Assembly (NCBI RefSeq): GCF_030409685.1
Contig: NZ_JAUFQJ010000008.1
Coordinates: 186,001 to 250,000 of the forward strand
Direction: 5' to 3'
Origin: Ferruginibacter paludis
Lineage (GTDB): Bacteria > Bacteroidota > Bacteroidia > Chitinophagales > Chitinophagaceae
Length of the DNA stretch: 64,000 bases
Part shown: positions 42,578-50,364 of the stretch, one piece after another
Layout of the letters: each line of letters begins with the position of its first letter
Numbering within the stretch: the first letter of the stretch is position 1
Made by a program: the position numbers and the translations under genes
The notes under the pieces: model-generated
Seen by the model: the letters and a program-made list of their open reading frames with translations, nothing else
Database searches by the model: none
What the model was told of the DNA's origin: nothing

Positions 42578-43171
42578 TTATAATACTTTCCAATTTTGGT
42601 TGTGTAAATATTTCTTACATTTTGGACAGAAACCTTTTTCTTCGTCAAGAGGGTTACCTCCTTCGGCGTCACGCATGAAGCATTCGGGATTTGGACAGTG
42701 GGGTAGGCCCATTGTATGCCCTAGTTCATGAATAGCGACTTTAAAAAATTGATTTTTACCCTTCGTCATATTTAGGCGAAATGTTGAAACAACACATGAG
42801 TTCCCTGGGCATTTTCCTAGTCCCATAACTCCCCAGTCAGCAATTGCCCCATTGGTAGTGCTAATGTCTCTTGTCGTAAAACCTATTAACGTTTCATTCG
42901 GTTTGGCAAGACCACTTAAGAATTTAAGAAGAGAGTCTGCCCTGTATCTTCCCCGGGGGGCATAAAATGCGAAGTCTGGCAATTTTACTGGTGACGCGAT
43001 AATTACTTTGGGATAATATTTTCTTATTGAATCTGCTACTTCATTTATTTCATTGAGGTCTGTCCCTATGAATGGTTGAATTTTTAGTACTAAGTCTTTG
43101 TCCACTTTTGCTTTGGAACGGTTGCAAGAGAAGAGTAAGGCTGTTAAAAGGGAAAGATAAATTAATCTCAT
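42578..43171 (-). CDS. Archaemetzincin-like metalloprotease, lipoprotein
   Basis: 197 aa from the ATG at 43171 (MRLIYLSLLTALLFSCNRSK), lipobox FSC; the longer frame upstream runs into the attC-like element. Archaemetzincin (M54) features: zinc site HELGHTMGLPHC, then CFMRDAEGG with the Met-turn, and a second Cys pair CPKCKKYL, the family's structural zinc. A lipid-anchored archaemetzincin is unusual since characterised members are cytosolic. Its stop is 5 bp from the inverse box. Confidence 0.88.
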   Translation of the reverse strand: MRLIYLSLLTALLFSCNRSKAKVDKDLVLKIQPFIGTDLNEINEVADSIRKYYPKVIIASPVKLPDFAFYAPRGRYRADSLLKFLSGLAKPNETLIGFTTRDISTTNGAIADWGVMGLGKCPGNSCVVSTFRLNMTKGKNQFFKVAIHELGHTMGLPHCPNPECFMRDAEGGNPLDEEKGFCPKCKKYLHNQNWKVL

Positions 43172-43197
43172 TATAATTGAAATGTTCGATAAAGCTT

Positions 43198-43397
43198 GCC
43201 TGTAACGGCCAAGTATTGCTGCAGGCGGGATATTCATTGATCGTCCAGCCCGGAACAAATAATGATTGAAATTATTTTGTTGAAGATAAAAACTAATGCT
43301 AAATAGTTATTCGTCAAGCCCGGACTAAAGTACAGCGATGCAAACTGCTGAAGTTTGATTGTCCAGCCCCGCTTGCCAGCAATACTTTTGTTGGCAG
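43198..43397 (-). repeat. attC-like site, 200 bp
   Basis: Inverse box CTGCCAAC (43397-43390), core GTTACAGGC (43206-43198). Arms AAGTATTGCTGGCAAGCGGG and CCCGCCTGCAGCAATACTT pair over nearly 20 bp with an unpaired base, the clearest stem of the series. Confidence 0.78.
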
Positions 43398-43422
43398 TAG
43401 TTTTGGTCAACTGAAACGTTTG

Positions 43423-43869
43423 CTATTTTGTCAAATCAATATGTAAACGGTCTGTTGTCCACCACAGAATTAATGGGATTAACAAAAGTGGTAGTCCTAA
43501 AAACCAATATACTTTTTTTACTCCTTGTCGTTGAACTATTTTGTCTGTCGATTTATACTGAGCATAAATGTTAGCGAAACGATTATTGTCAACAAAATAA
43601 TAAAAGTAAGCAGCATATATAATTACAGCAATTATTAGTTCAGAAAAGAAACTGTAAAACAATATTTTAAAATTTTGCTTTAGTAAGTCAATTGTAATAA
43701 GTCTTAATACAATAGTCCAAAGCCAAGTGGAAAAGAACAATCCTAAAATGGTTCGTCTTTCTGGTAAAATCTTCCCTCGTCCAGTCGTCTTTAAATAAGT
43801 CTCCAAATAAAAACCGTCTTTATATAGCGAATTGTAAAAACAGAAAAAATAAAAATGAAGCTTCTCCAT
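43423..43869 (-). CDS. Hypothetical membrane protein
   Basis: 148 aa from the ATG at 43869 (MEKLHFYFFCFYNSLYKDG). Three hydrophobic segments (about 45-65, 78-98 and 124-142) with the short basic region KKVYW before the last. The N-terminal KLHFYFFCFYNSLYKDG resembles small DUF-type membrane proteins of Bacteroidota, but no family is named with confidence. First cassette of the array, opened by the GTTGGCAG core at 43919-43912. Confidence 0.7.
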   Translation of the reverse strand: MEKLHFYFFCFYNSLYKDGFYLETYLKTTGRGKILPERRTILGLFFSTWLWTIVLRLITIDLLKQNFKILFYSFFSELIIAVIIYAAYFYYFVDNNRFANIYAQYKSTDKIVQRQGVKKVYWFLGLPLLLIPLILWWTTDRLHIDLTK

Positions 43870-43919
43870 TGTCTGTGAAATTACTGTCAAGTGAGGTGTG
43901 TCAAAAAATTACTGCCAAC

Positions 43920-44158
43920 ACGTAAATATATGATATTAGGCGCTACAGGTTAAAAAAATTACAATTGTAAATCAATAGGTTAACGTTATACATTTTGTAT
44001 TGTTGTTAGTGCAATACGTTTTAATTACGCTTATGGATATGCAAACTCAGGGCTGGCATATAATCGGGGATAAACTTTGCCGGGGGGCAGCCACGCTCCT
44101 TCCCCCTATCAAATCTTTAAAAACCCCAGCTTATACACCTGTGGCTGCAGCTTTTCTG
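43920..44158. other. Intergenic region upstream of the cassette array
   Basis: 240 bp, AT-rich. A further AACGTT-containing box (about 43983) and ATTACAATTGTAAT palindrome lie here and may be the decayed attC of a lost preceding cassette or its promoter. No integrase or primary attI site recognised. Confidence 0.35.
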
Positions 44159-44846
44159 TTAATGCTTTATAGGCTGTTTCAAAGTGCTGAAACTTACGGG
44201 TGCAAAATCGCCGCTGCTGTTTCTTGCCTGCAGGGCTTTTCTTATTTGGTACCAGCCTACATCGGCACGGTTTAGTTTTAGTTCGTCTCTTACTGTTCTT
44301 ACATCAGTGTTTGCAAAGTAGGCTTGCGATAATACTTTACCGGCTTGCAGTACCTGTATGGCTTCGGGTGACAATATTTTATCCGCTAAATACTGCACCA
44401 TAAAATCACTTTCAAAACGATCGGGTGCATTTACTTCGGCTTCTGTAAAAGGTATAAAATGATTGACGATGCTCCATTTTTTTCCGTTCCATTCAAGGTC
44501 GTTGGCGCTGGCGGTTAAGTTGCTGCCGTTAAATAACATCCAGATTAAACAATCATTATTAAACTCGTCTGTTAATGGTGCGGTGGGCTGGAGAAATTGA
44601 TCACGGTCGTTGAGCCATGTTGGTTTTATTACTCGTCTAACTGTAATATTATAGCTGATTGCCAAAGTGTTTTTTCATTAATATAAAAACCATGTCCCTG
44701 CCCCCAAACCGAAGAAAATATTGCAGTCCTTTGGTCTGTATATCTACCAGGTTTTTTTGATATTCCTTTAAGCCAAGTGCTTTTATGTAGGCATCTTTAA
44801 CATCTTCTTCGCTGGTTGCCTGTTGTAGTTTTTCGTAAAGACGCAT
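44159..44846 (-). pseudogene. Eco57I-like DNA methylase/restriction protein, internal deletion
   Basis: Two remnants of a protein normally about 1000 aa. The upstream frame (44649-44846) has the N-terminus MRLYEKLQQATSEEDVKDAY, then IKALGLKEYQKNLVDIQTK, as in Bacteroidota N6-adenine DNA methylases of the Eco57I type. The overlapping downstream frame (44159-44665) has the C-terminus: IKPTWLNDRDQFLQPTAPL, then NDCLIWMLFNGSNLTAS and FESDFMVQYLADKILSPEA. The catalytic middle, including the NPPY motif, is gone, so this is a relic. Confidence 0.75.
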
Positions 44847-45039
44847 TTATAGTTTGTTATTTGATGGGCAAATAAAAATAAGGGAATTTGATTTACCGCA
44901 AATAGTTTTTGTACGCCTTTCGGGGTCTTTAGCTCTAATGTCTTTAATTTACTTTCCTGACACTTTAGTAAATATACCAGGTAGTTAAACATTTTAACTG
45001 TTGATTTGAAAGATGTAGGTTTGTTTAAATTTTAATCCT

Positions 45040-45393
45040 ATGAAAAAAATCCTCCTGGCATGTGCCATCTTTTTTTTATTATTCTCCTGTAAAAAAGATA
45101 GCACCGGTACAACCTACAAAGTGAAATACACGGTTACAGGAAACAACGTTAGCCAGTTTAAAATAACACAAGGCGTTACAGACAATTATGTGTTAACTCC
45201 ATTTTCCGGCACTAAAGACACAACCCTGTCTATGCAACCAGGTGCAACCTTAAAATTAGATACAAAAGCAACCAATAATAATCTTGTTGGTTCAATTTAT
45301 GTAAACGATGTATTGAAAGCAACAGGTGCAGACTTAGATACAGATGGGGATGGTAAAACTGAAGTTAAAATAGATTATACATTACAGAAGTAA
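45040..45393 (+). CDS. Small lipoprotein (MmpS-like fold)
   Basis: 117 aa; signal MKKILLACAIFFLLFSC, lipobox LFSCKK. Mature part is one beta sandwich: YKVKYTVTGNNVSQFKITQG, PGATLKLDTKATNNNLVGSIYVNDVLKATG. This resembles MmpS/DUF4198-type transport-accessory lipoproteins, but without clear motifs. Isolated gene, divergent from the DNA methylase relic. Confidence 0.72.
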   Translation: MKKILLACAIFFLLFSCKKDSTGTTYKVKYTVTGNNVSQFKITQGVTDNYVLTPFSGTKDTTLSMQPGATLKLDTKATNNNLVGSIYVNDVLKATGADLDTDGDGKTEVKIDYTLQK

Positions 45394-45641
45394 CAGGAAC
45401 TCCCTGGCTGTAGAGGTAAGTTACGAATGAAATGAATTGCTTCGCAGCAATGTGTGCCCCCAAACCAGATTGCTGGCAAGCTCTGTTGTGTACTACGGAG
45501 CAACGAAAGTATTCAGCCGGATGCAAGGTGCCCGCAGTGCTGCAACAACCTGTTGAGAGACGTTGCTTAGGCGGTACCCCAGGGATGGTAACCAAGTAAG
45601 CAATGCCGGACGAAAAATGAAATCAATTTGCATCACCACAT
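45394..45641. other. Intergenic region
   Basis: About 250 bp, higher GC than its surroundings, with no gene recognised. It may hold decayed coding sequence. Confidence 0.3.
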
Positions 45642-45674
45642 AAAAAAACTGCCCCCGGTACGGAGACAGTTTTC
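45642..45674 (-). terminator. Intrinsic terminator
   Basis: Minus strand AAACTG...CCG, loop TAC, CGG...CAGTTT followed by a T-run; just 17 bp downstream of the 45691 gene. Confidence 0.8.
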
Positions 45675-45690
45675 ATAACGTCAGCATGAG

Positions 45691-46101
45691 CTATAAGGCC
45701 GCCTTTCGGGCAGTAACTTCAGCTGTAAAAGTGGCAATTTCACCCAGTTCAAGGTCTACTATTGCCAGCTCCATTTCTTTGCCGAGCAGGGCTACTGCAC
45801 CGTACCCTTCCTTTCGGTTGTCGAGCAAAAATTTCTTGTATTCCAGTTTGGTTTTTTTCTTCACCGCGTCATCTTTGGAGGTACCCTCGGGCAGGGTGTT
45901 GATGATGGTGGTGGTAGCTGCAATTTCTGCCTCTACCGCTAACAACTCCGCATCAATTTCTATGGAGTTGTCGCTGTAATTTGTTTTCTGTCTTTCGTCA
46001 GACAGTTTTTTAAAGTCCAGGTTAGACTTTTCTTTAGCTGCCATTGCAAGCAAAAGATCGCAATCTGCCGTAGTGGAGATTTTTGCTGTTGAGTACGCCA
46101 T
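45691..46101 (-). CDS. Hypothetical helical protein
   Basis: 136 aa, Ala-, Glu- and Lys-rich, predicted long helical hairpin (LLAMAAKEKSNLDFKKL, EIDAELLAVEAEIAATTTII, KKKTKLEYKKFLL). No signal peptide. It is 89 bp downstream of the XRE regulator on the same strand and ends at a terminator, so probably co-transcribed and controlled by the GTCACA operators. Function unknown. Confidence 0.7.
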   Translation of the reverse strand: MAYSTAKISTTADCDLLLAMAAKEKSNLDFKKLSDERQKTNYSDNSIEIDAELLAVEAEIAATTTIINTLPEGTSKDDAVKKKTKLEYKKFLLDNRKEGYGAVALLGKEMELAIVDLELGEIATFTAEVTARKAAL

Positions 46102-46190
46102 GTTTACAGTTTTAAAAGTAAATAATAGTAATAATATATATTATCTTATAATTATTATAGCGTTTTGGCATTTATTTTTTAAAAATTTTT

Positions 46191-46718
46191 TTAATCCAAT
46201 GATTTCTTTAAAGTTGCGGTATGTTGTAGTTGTTGTTGCAAACCATGTATGGTTGTTTGCAATACCATTTGCCGCGCCAGACTATTTTTTTGCATATGCC
46301 GCTGGGCAGCGGTTTGCAGGCCCTGCAACATAGACGCCTGGACGGGAGCTGCCGCCTGGTTGCTTTTTAACTGTTTCAATATATTAAGCAGGGTAATATT
46401 TTGCTGGTATTGCTGTTGTTGTTTTGCCAACGCTCTTACCGCTTTTTGGTGAGCATATTCCAGCTGTTTTGCGTGCTTATGCAGCGCCTGCCGTGCATTG
46501 GCCTGCTGAACAGCTGTATGTGGATGGCCATCGAAGCCGGCTGCTTTTGCCCGGTGCAATTCTAACTCTATCTCCGCCATTTTTAACAGGGCAGCTGTGG
46601 GCAGCTCCCTCATTCCCTTTTCATACATAGCAACCTGGCTGCGTGTAACGCCCAGGTATTGTGCCAGTTGAACCTGTGTGAGACCCAATTTAAAACGCAG
46701 TAAAAAATCTGTTTTCAT
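46191..46718 (-). CDS. XRE-family regulator with glutamine-rich helical tail
   Basis: 175 aa from the ATG at 46718 (MKTDFLLRFKLGLTQ); an earlier in-frame start at 46769 would lie inside the operators. N-terminal helix-turn-helix LGLTQVQLAQYLGVTRSQVAMYEKGMRELPTAAL; the rest is a long coiled-coil rich in Gln, Ala and Leu (KALAKQQQQYQQNI, LKQLKSNQAAAP). Unlike typical XRE proteins it has no sensor domain. Palindromic GTCACA/TGTGAC sites in its promoter suggest autoregulation. Confidence 0.85.
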   Translation of the reverse strand: MKTDFLLRFKLGLTQVQLAQYLGVTRSQVAMYEKGMRELPTAALLKMAEIELELHRAKAAGFDGHPHTAVQQANARQALHKHAKQLEYAHQKAVRALAKQQQQYQQNITLLNILKQLKSNQAAAPVQASMLQGLQTAAQRHMQKNSLARQMVLQTTIHGLQQQLQHTATLKKSLD

Positions 46719-46731
46719 AACTGTGACATTT

Positions 46732-46837
46732 TTTATGAAATTAATAAATTTGTCACACAGCTGTGACAAATTTATTGCAAATTAAAATTTTGTCACAAAA
46801 GTGTGACAAAATTGATACAATATTTAGTATTGTCACA
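46732..46837. promoter_or_regulatory. Cluster of TTGTCACA/TGTGACAA operators
   Basis: Palindrome 46746-46773 has 12-bp arms AAATTTGTCACA and TGTGACAAATTT around CAGC. Palindrome 46786-46813 has arms AATTTTGTCACA and TGTGACAAAATT around AAAG. Centres are 40 bp apart. Half-sites lie at 46732-46738 and 46830-46837. The cluster is directly upstream of the XRE gene. Confidence 0.85.
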
Positions 46838-47150
46838 ACCGGTTATTACAGCTGAATTTTGTTGAAATGCTATTCCTTTTTTGTAAATGAAAAACGATTT
46901 GCACTGTACGGGAAAATGTTGGTAATTGTAAACTGGCGGCCTTGCATGAAGGAAGTGAGGATCTTAAATATTAAATGGAGCGCTTTGTAATCCTGAGGCA
47001 ATATTCAACGGCGCTGTTTTACTATGCTTTAAACTTTTGGCACTGTATCTCCATCTATGCATAAAATAAATTCTGCACAGGCAAAATAATTTTGCAATGG
47101 CAACAACCTATTTTTATTAGGTGCTTATTTTATTGTACATTTTATCAGTT
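46838..47150. other. Gene-free region
   Basis: About 310 bp, AT-rich. No gene recognised; the far end (from about 47130) is homologous to the upstream region of the 57-aa gene at 26308. Confidence 0.35.
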
Positions 47151-47199
47151 AATTCGTATTGCATAGTTTTTATTATAAAGAAAAAAACTTTATACCAAC

Positions 47200-47255
47200 A
47201 TGCACCTTACAGAAAATAGATACACAAACATTAATAGACATGCTTGCTCAACATG
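47200..47255 (+). pseudogene. Remnant of the 57-aa gene family
   Basis: Homologous to the first 60 bases of the gene at 26308 (TTACAG, ATAGATACACA, TTAATAGACATGCTTGCTCA), with indels near the start. The upstream GCATAGTTTTT and about 50 bp before it are also conserved. Truncated 7 bp from the 3' end of the kinase gene. Confidence 0.7.
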
Positions 47256-47261
47256 AATATC

Positions 47262-48548
47262 TCATACTTGCTCCAGTTCATATTCCTTCAGGAAGAAATG
47301 AAAGGTAGTGCCTTTATCAGGTAAACTTTCTACCTGAATTTTACCGCCATTTTTCTCCACCATATTTTTAACAATATACAACCCGATTCCATTTCCTTCT
47401 TTGGAGGTATTGAACCTGGTAAACGGAGAAAAAAGTGTATCCCCGTTGCTGATAAGATTGATGCCTTCACCATTATCCATAAAAGTCAATATGATGTAAT
47501 TGTCTCTTCTGGAGGTAGCAACCGCTATTGCTAAAGGCCGCTCATCTGACCGGTATTTTACGGCATTGCTCAGCAGGTTAGAAAATATACTGGAAATATA
47601 TGCCTGCACATAACAGATCTCTTTCACTGCATTGAAATCAGTAATCAGATGGATAGCATCAATTCCATAATGCTTTTTTATAGGGTCGATGACGTCCAGG
47701 AGTTCTTCTTCGAATAATACTGTTTTTGCCGCCTGTTTTCCCTTGCTCTGCAACTCAAGAATATTGACTATTCCAGTTACTGTTTTATCCAATTTTTTTT
47801 CAGCCCTTGCAATTACATCAATCAGCTCCTGCTGTAAAATATGATTTTTATTTTCCTGTAATAAAGTAATGGAAAGTTTCAGGCTGGTTAGCGGCGTCTT
47901 CAGTTCATGCGATACAGAGTAGGTAAATTGCTGAAGATAAGCATTGCGGGTTTCAAGGATGGCATTGAGTTCTTTGATCTGATCTATCTGCTGATCGACT
48001 TTTAATTTTTCAGTCTTCAGCTCTTCAGTCAGCTGAATCAATTGCACATTGCGGTTTTTCAGTTCTTCGTAAGCTGATACTACCGGTTCGTTTTTTAAAT
48101 GTAAAATCCAGCCTTTTATAATTAAACTGTTTATGGGTACTGCATTGGAGGCAATATATTTTTCAAGAATCACGGTGGTTCCGCCGGATGTACTTTTGAT
48201 TTTAAAACCGTCTGATAGTTTTCGTGCAAATACAATTCCCAATCCCCTCCCCTTATACACCTGGGGATCACGCAATAAAATGGCATCAAGATCCTTTATC
48301 CCTTTTCCTTCATCTTTAACAATCACTTCCAGCTTATACTCATCCCCCATTTTTACCAGGTTGTAGGTTATCTTGCCTGAATTTCCATACATCAGGCAAT
48401 TGCGGCAAATTTCTGAAACGGCTGTAGCAAACCTTGTTTGTTCGGCCAGGCCAATACCTGCAAATTTACAAATCTGCATTGCCCTGCGGTGGGTAAGCAC
48501 CAAATCTATTTCATTATGTATTTCAATGACTGAAATTGCTGTTGTCAT
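47262..48548 (-). CDS. RsbT-like domain fused to histidine kinase
   Basis: 428 aa. Residues 1-132: RsbT/RsbW-type ATPase (ATAVSEICRNCLMYG N-box, KDEGKGIKDLDA, GRGLGIVFARKLSD). Residues about 150-205: coiled-coil linker. Residues 205-270: HisKA with phospho-acceptor His214 in SVSHELKTPLTSLKL. Residues 300-425: HATPase (NLLSNAVKY, DNGEGI, GNGIGLYIVKNMV). Last gene of the stressosome operon, overlapping the phosphatase gene by 4 bp. It probably converts the stressosome output into a two-component signal; no response regulator is adjacent. Confidence 0.87.
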   Translation of the reverse strand: MTTAISVIEIHNEIDLVLTHRRAMQICKFAGIGLAEQTRFATAVSEICRNCLMYGNSGKITYNLVKMGDEYKLEVIVKDEGKGIKDLDAILLRDPQVYKGRGLGIVFARKLSDGFKIKSTSGGTTVILEKYIASNAVPINSLIIKGWILHLKNEPVVSAYEELKNRNVQLIQLTEELKTEKLKVDQQIDQIKELNAILETRNAYLQQFTYSVSHELKTPLTSLKLSITLLQENKNHILQQELIDVIARAEKKLDKTVTGIVNILELQSKGKQAAKTVLFEEELLDVIDPIKKHYGIDAIHLITDFNAVKEICYVQAYISSIFSNLLSNAVKYRSDERPLAIAVATSRRDNYIILTFMDNGEGINLISNGDTLFSPFTRFNTSKEGNGIGLYIVKNMVEKNGGKIQVESLPDKGTTFHFFLKEYELEQV

Positions 48549-49570
48549 AATACTGGATTGTTTTGCCGAATGACAGCTATGGTGATATCATCATTTCCCC
48601 TTTTATTGTCTTTGTATAATGCTGCGGCTAATATTGTTCCATCATAGTACTGAACCTGCGGGTATTTTTGAATATCCCATCTTGTGTTGATTCCATCGCT
48701 GTGCATAATCAGCGTATCCTGCTTTTCCCATTTATAAACATGATTGTTCATCGTGTTGGGGATAGAGTGACCGATAATGCCATTGTAAGATATAAAGGAC
48801 TTGTTTCTGGCTGATACAACTTTTGAAGAAATATTACCCACGCCGCAGTAGGTCAATTCTCCCGCACCGGTGTCAACATGAGTAATATTAATTACAGCGC
48901 CTCTGGTTTTCCGGATGGCTGCATGTATTGCAATCAACGCTTCATCAGGCGCCATTTTTTGATTTATCCTGAAAGTTTTAATGGCTTCAACAGATGCTTC
49001 CTCGGCGTGTATACCATGGCCCAGGCCATCGGCTATAATAAATTTTAGCAGGTTACCTTTTGCTATAACATCCCAGCGGTCTCCGCAGGCTGTTTCTCCC
49101 GGCTTGGAAATCATAATTACTTTTGCGACTGTCTTTTTTTGTTTTACCGCTAACGGTTTCACAAGAAATAACCGGGCTAATACAATCGTTCCCCAGCCCT
49201 TTAAAGTATACAAATCAAACTCATCTGACAGCCTTTTGATAGCACCCAATCCCTGCCCAGGGGTTTTGGTGGTGGATACACCGTCCAGCATCATTTTCAC
49301 CGGCAGCCTCATGCCTGGCCCGGAGTCAATACAAATCAGTTCGATACCGGTAAACCCAGTCGCATCTTCTATTTTCTTTACCAGTAGCTCGCCCCCGCCT
49401 GTTGTATGTTTAACAAGGTTACTGGTTAGCTCAGCAACCACTATCTCCAGTTCACCCAACCTGCTGCCGGCAAAACCAACCTGCTTTGCTATTTTCTTTA
49501 TTTCGGAACGCACAAAAGACTGGTACGACCTGTTGGGCATTGTTAAACTAATATGAGGAGACTCAACCAT
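48545..49570 (-). CDS. RsbT-like ATPase fused to SpoIIE-type phosphatase (RsbX/RsbU-like)
   Basis: 341 aa. Residues 1-130: second RsbT-like ATPase domain (EIVVAELTSNLVKHTTGGGELLV, DSGPGM, TPGQGLGAIKRLSDEF). Residues about 145-338: PP2C/SpoIIE phosphatase (KPGETACGDRWDV, FIIADGLGHGIHAEEAS, GVGNIS, LIMHSDGI, GNDDITIAVI) with metal-binding Asp residues intact. It likely dephosphorylates RsbS or RsbR and resets the stressosome. Overlaps the RsbT gene by 8 bp. Confidence 0.88.
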   Translation of the reverse strand: MVESPHISLTMPNRSYQSFVRSEIKKIAKQVGFAGSRLGELEIVVAELTSNLVKHTTGGGELLVKKIEDATGFTGIELICIDSGPGMRLPVKMMLDGVSTTKTPGQGLGAIKRLSDEFDLYTLKGWGTIVLARLFLVKPLAVKQKKTVAKVIMISKPGETACGDRWDVIAKGNLLKFIIADGLGHGIHAEEASVEAIKTFRINQKMAPDEALIAIHAAIRKTRGAVINITHVDTGAGELTYCGVGNISSKVVSARNKSFISYNGIIGHSIPNTMNNHVYKWEKQDTLIMHSDGINTRWDIQKYPQVQYYDGTILAAALYKDNKRGNDDITIAVIRQNNPVL

Positions 49571-49976
49571 TTTTCCATTTTGTTATGCTTACTGTTGTTC
49601 CTTTACCTTTTACACTTTTGAGATCAAAAATATTCACCAGCCGCTTAGCTCCCGGAAGACCAAGGCCCAGGGATTTACCGGTTGTATATCCATCAGTCAT
49701 AGCCTTGTCAATATCCGCAATACCGGGACCATTGTCTATAAAGGTTAGCCTTATACCGGTCTGAAGTGCAGAAATGGTTACTATTTCGCAAATCACTTTT
49801 CCCTCTTTGGCGTAAATGAGCATATTGCGCACCAGCTCACTCGCAGCAGTAAGCAGCTTCGTTTTATTCAACAGGCCCATTTTAATTTTTTCGGCATACT
49901 CATTTACCCTGTTGCGGAAAAACACCACATCCTGTTCCTTTTTTATTACTATGATTTCCTTATTAAGTGTTATCAT
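49563..49976 (-). CDS. rsbT: Serine/threonine kinase RsbT
   Basis: 137 aa, a single GHKL ATPase domain of the RsbT/RsbW type: LLTAASELVRNMLIYAKEG (N-box), LTFIDNGPGIADIDKAM and KSLGLGLPGAKRLVNIFDLKSVKGKGTTV. In the stressosome RsbT phosphorylates RsbS and RsbR and is released to activate partners. Overlaps rsbS by 14 bp and the phosphatase by 8 bp. Confidence 0.92.
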   Translation of the reverse strand: MITLNKEIIVIKKEQDVVFFRNRVNEYAEKIKMGLLNKTKLLTAASELVRNMLIYAKEGKVICEIVTISALQTGIRLTFIDNGPGIADIDKAMTDGYTTGKSLGLGLPGAKRLVNIFDLKSVKGKGTTVSITKWKNG

Positions 49977-50361
49977 CCGTATCGTCAGTAATTACAGTAT
50001 CGTCACCTAATAATTTTTCCTGCAACAGCACCATGCCTTTTTCTACATTCAATGCGGTATGCACACCACTTAATGGCAAGCCGAGTTCTATCAGCGTTAT
50101 GGCAACAGCCGGCTGCATACCTACCACTACAGTATGTGCGTCCAGTATCTTTGACATCTGTGCGATATTGCCCAGTATCCTTCCCATAAATGAGTCAACA
50201 ATATTCACTGCGGAAATATCTATCAACACCCCTTTTGACGAATGTTTATTAATCATATTTACCAAATCACTTTCCAGGTTCAGGGCTAACCGATCGTATA
50301 AGTCTACCTGTATGGTTACTAAAAGGTAGCCGCCCATTTTTAAAATAGGTATCTTCTCCAT
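49963..50361 (-). CDS. rsbS: Stressosome scaffold protein RsbS (STAS domain)
   Basis: 132 aa single STAS domain: IPILKMGGYLLVTIQVDLYDRL, GVLIDISAVNIVDSFMGRILGN with the conserved D-S-F phospho-site (Ser), VVVGMQPAVAITLIELGL. Forms the stressosome core with RsbR and sequesters RsbT. It lies 3 bp after rsbR; the order RsbR-RsbS-RsbT is the canonical one. Confidence 0.92.
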   Translation of the reverse strand: MEKIPILKMGGYLLVTIQVDLYDRLALNLESDLVNMINKHSSKGVLIDISAVNIVDSFMGRILGNIAQMSKILDAHTVVVGMQPAVAITLIELGLPLSGVHTALNVEKGMVLLQEKLLGDDTVITDDTDDNT

Positions 50362-50364
50362 TGA

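Larger units (their letters stand above)
39586..43919 (-). mobile_element. Array of six integron-cassette-like units (CALIN-like)
   Basis: Each unit starts with a core box (minus strand) and carries the complementary inverse box after its gene. GTTGGCAG at 43919 pairs with the box at 43390-43397; GTTACAGGC 43206 with 42565-42573; GTTACAGGC 42378 with 41810-41818; GTTGTAGGT 41617 with 41014-41022; GTTGTGTG 40833 with 40219-40226; GTTGTACGCT 40042-side (40041) with 39586-39595. Between inverse box and next core lie 194-210 bp palindromic elements. All genes point the same way. No integrase is present. This matches integron attC logic. Confidence 0.75.
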
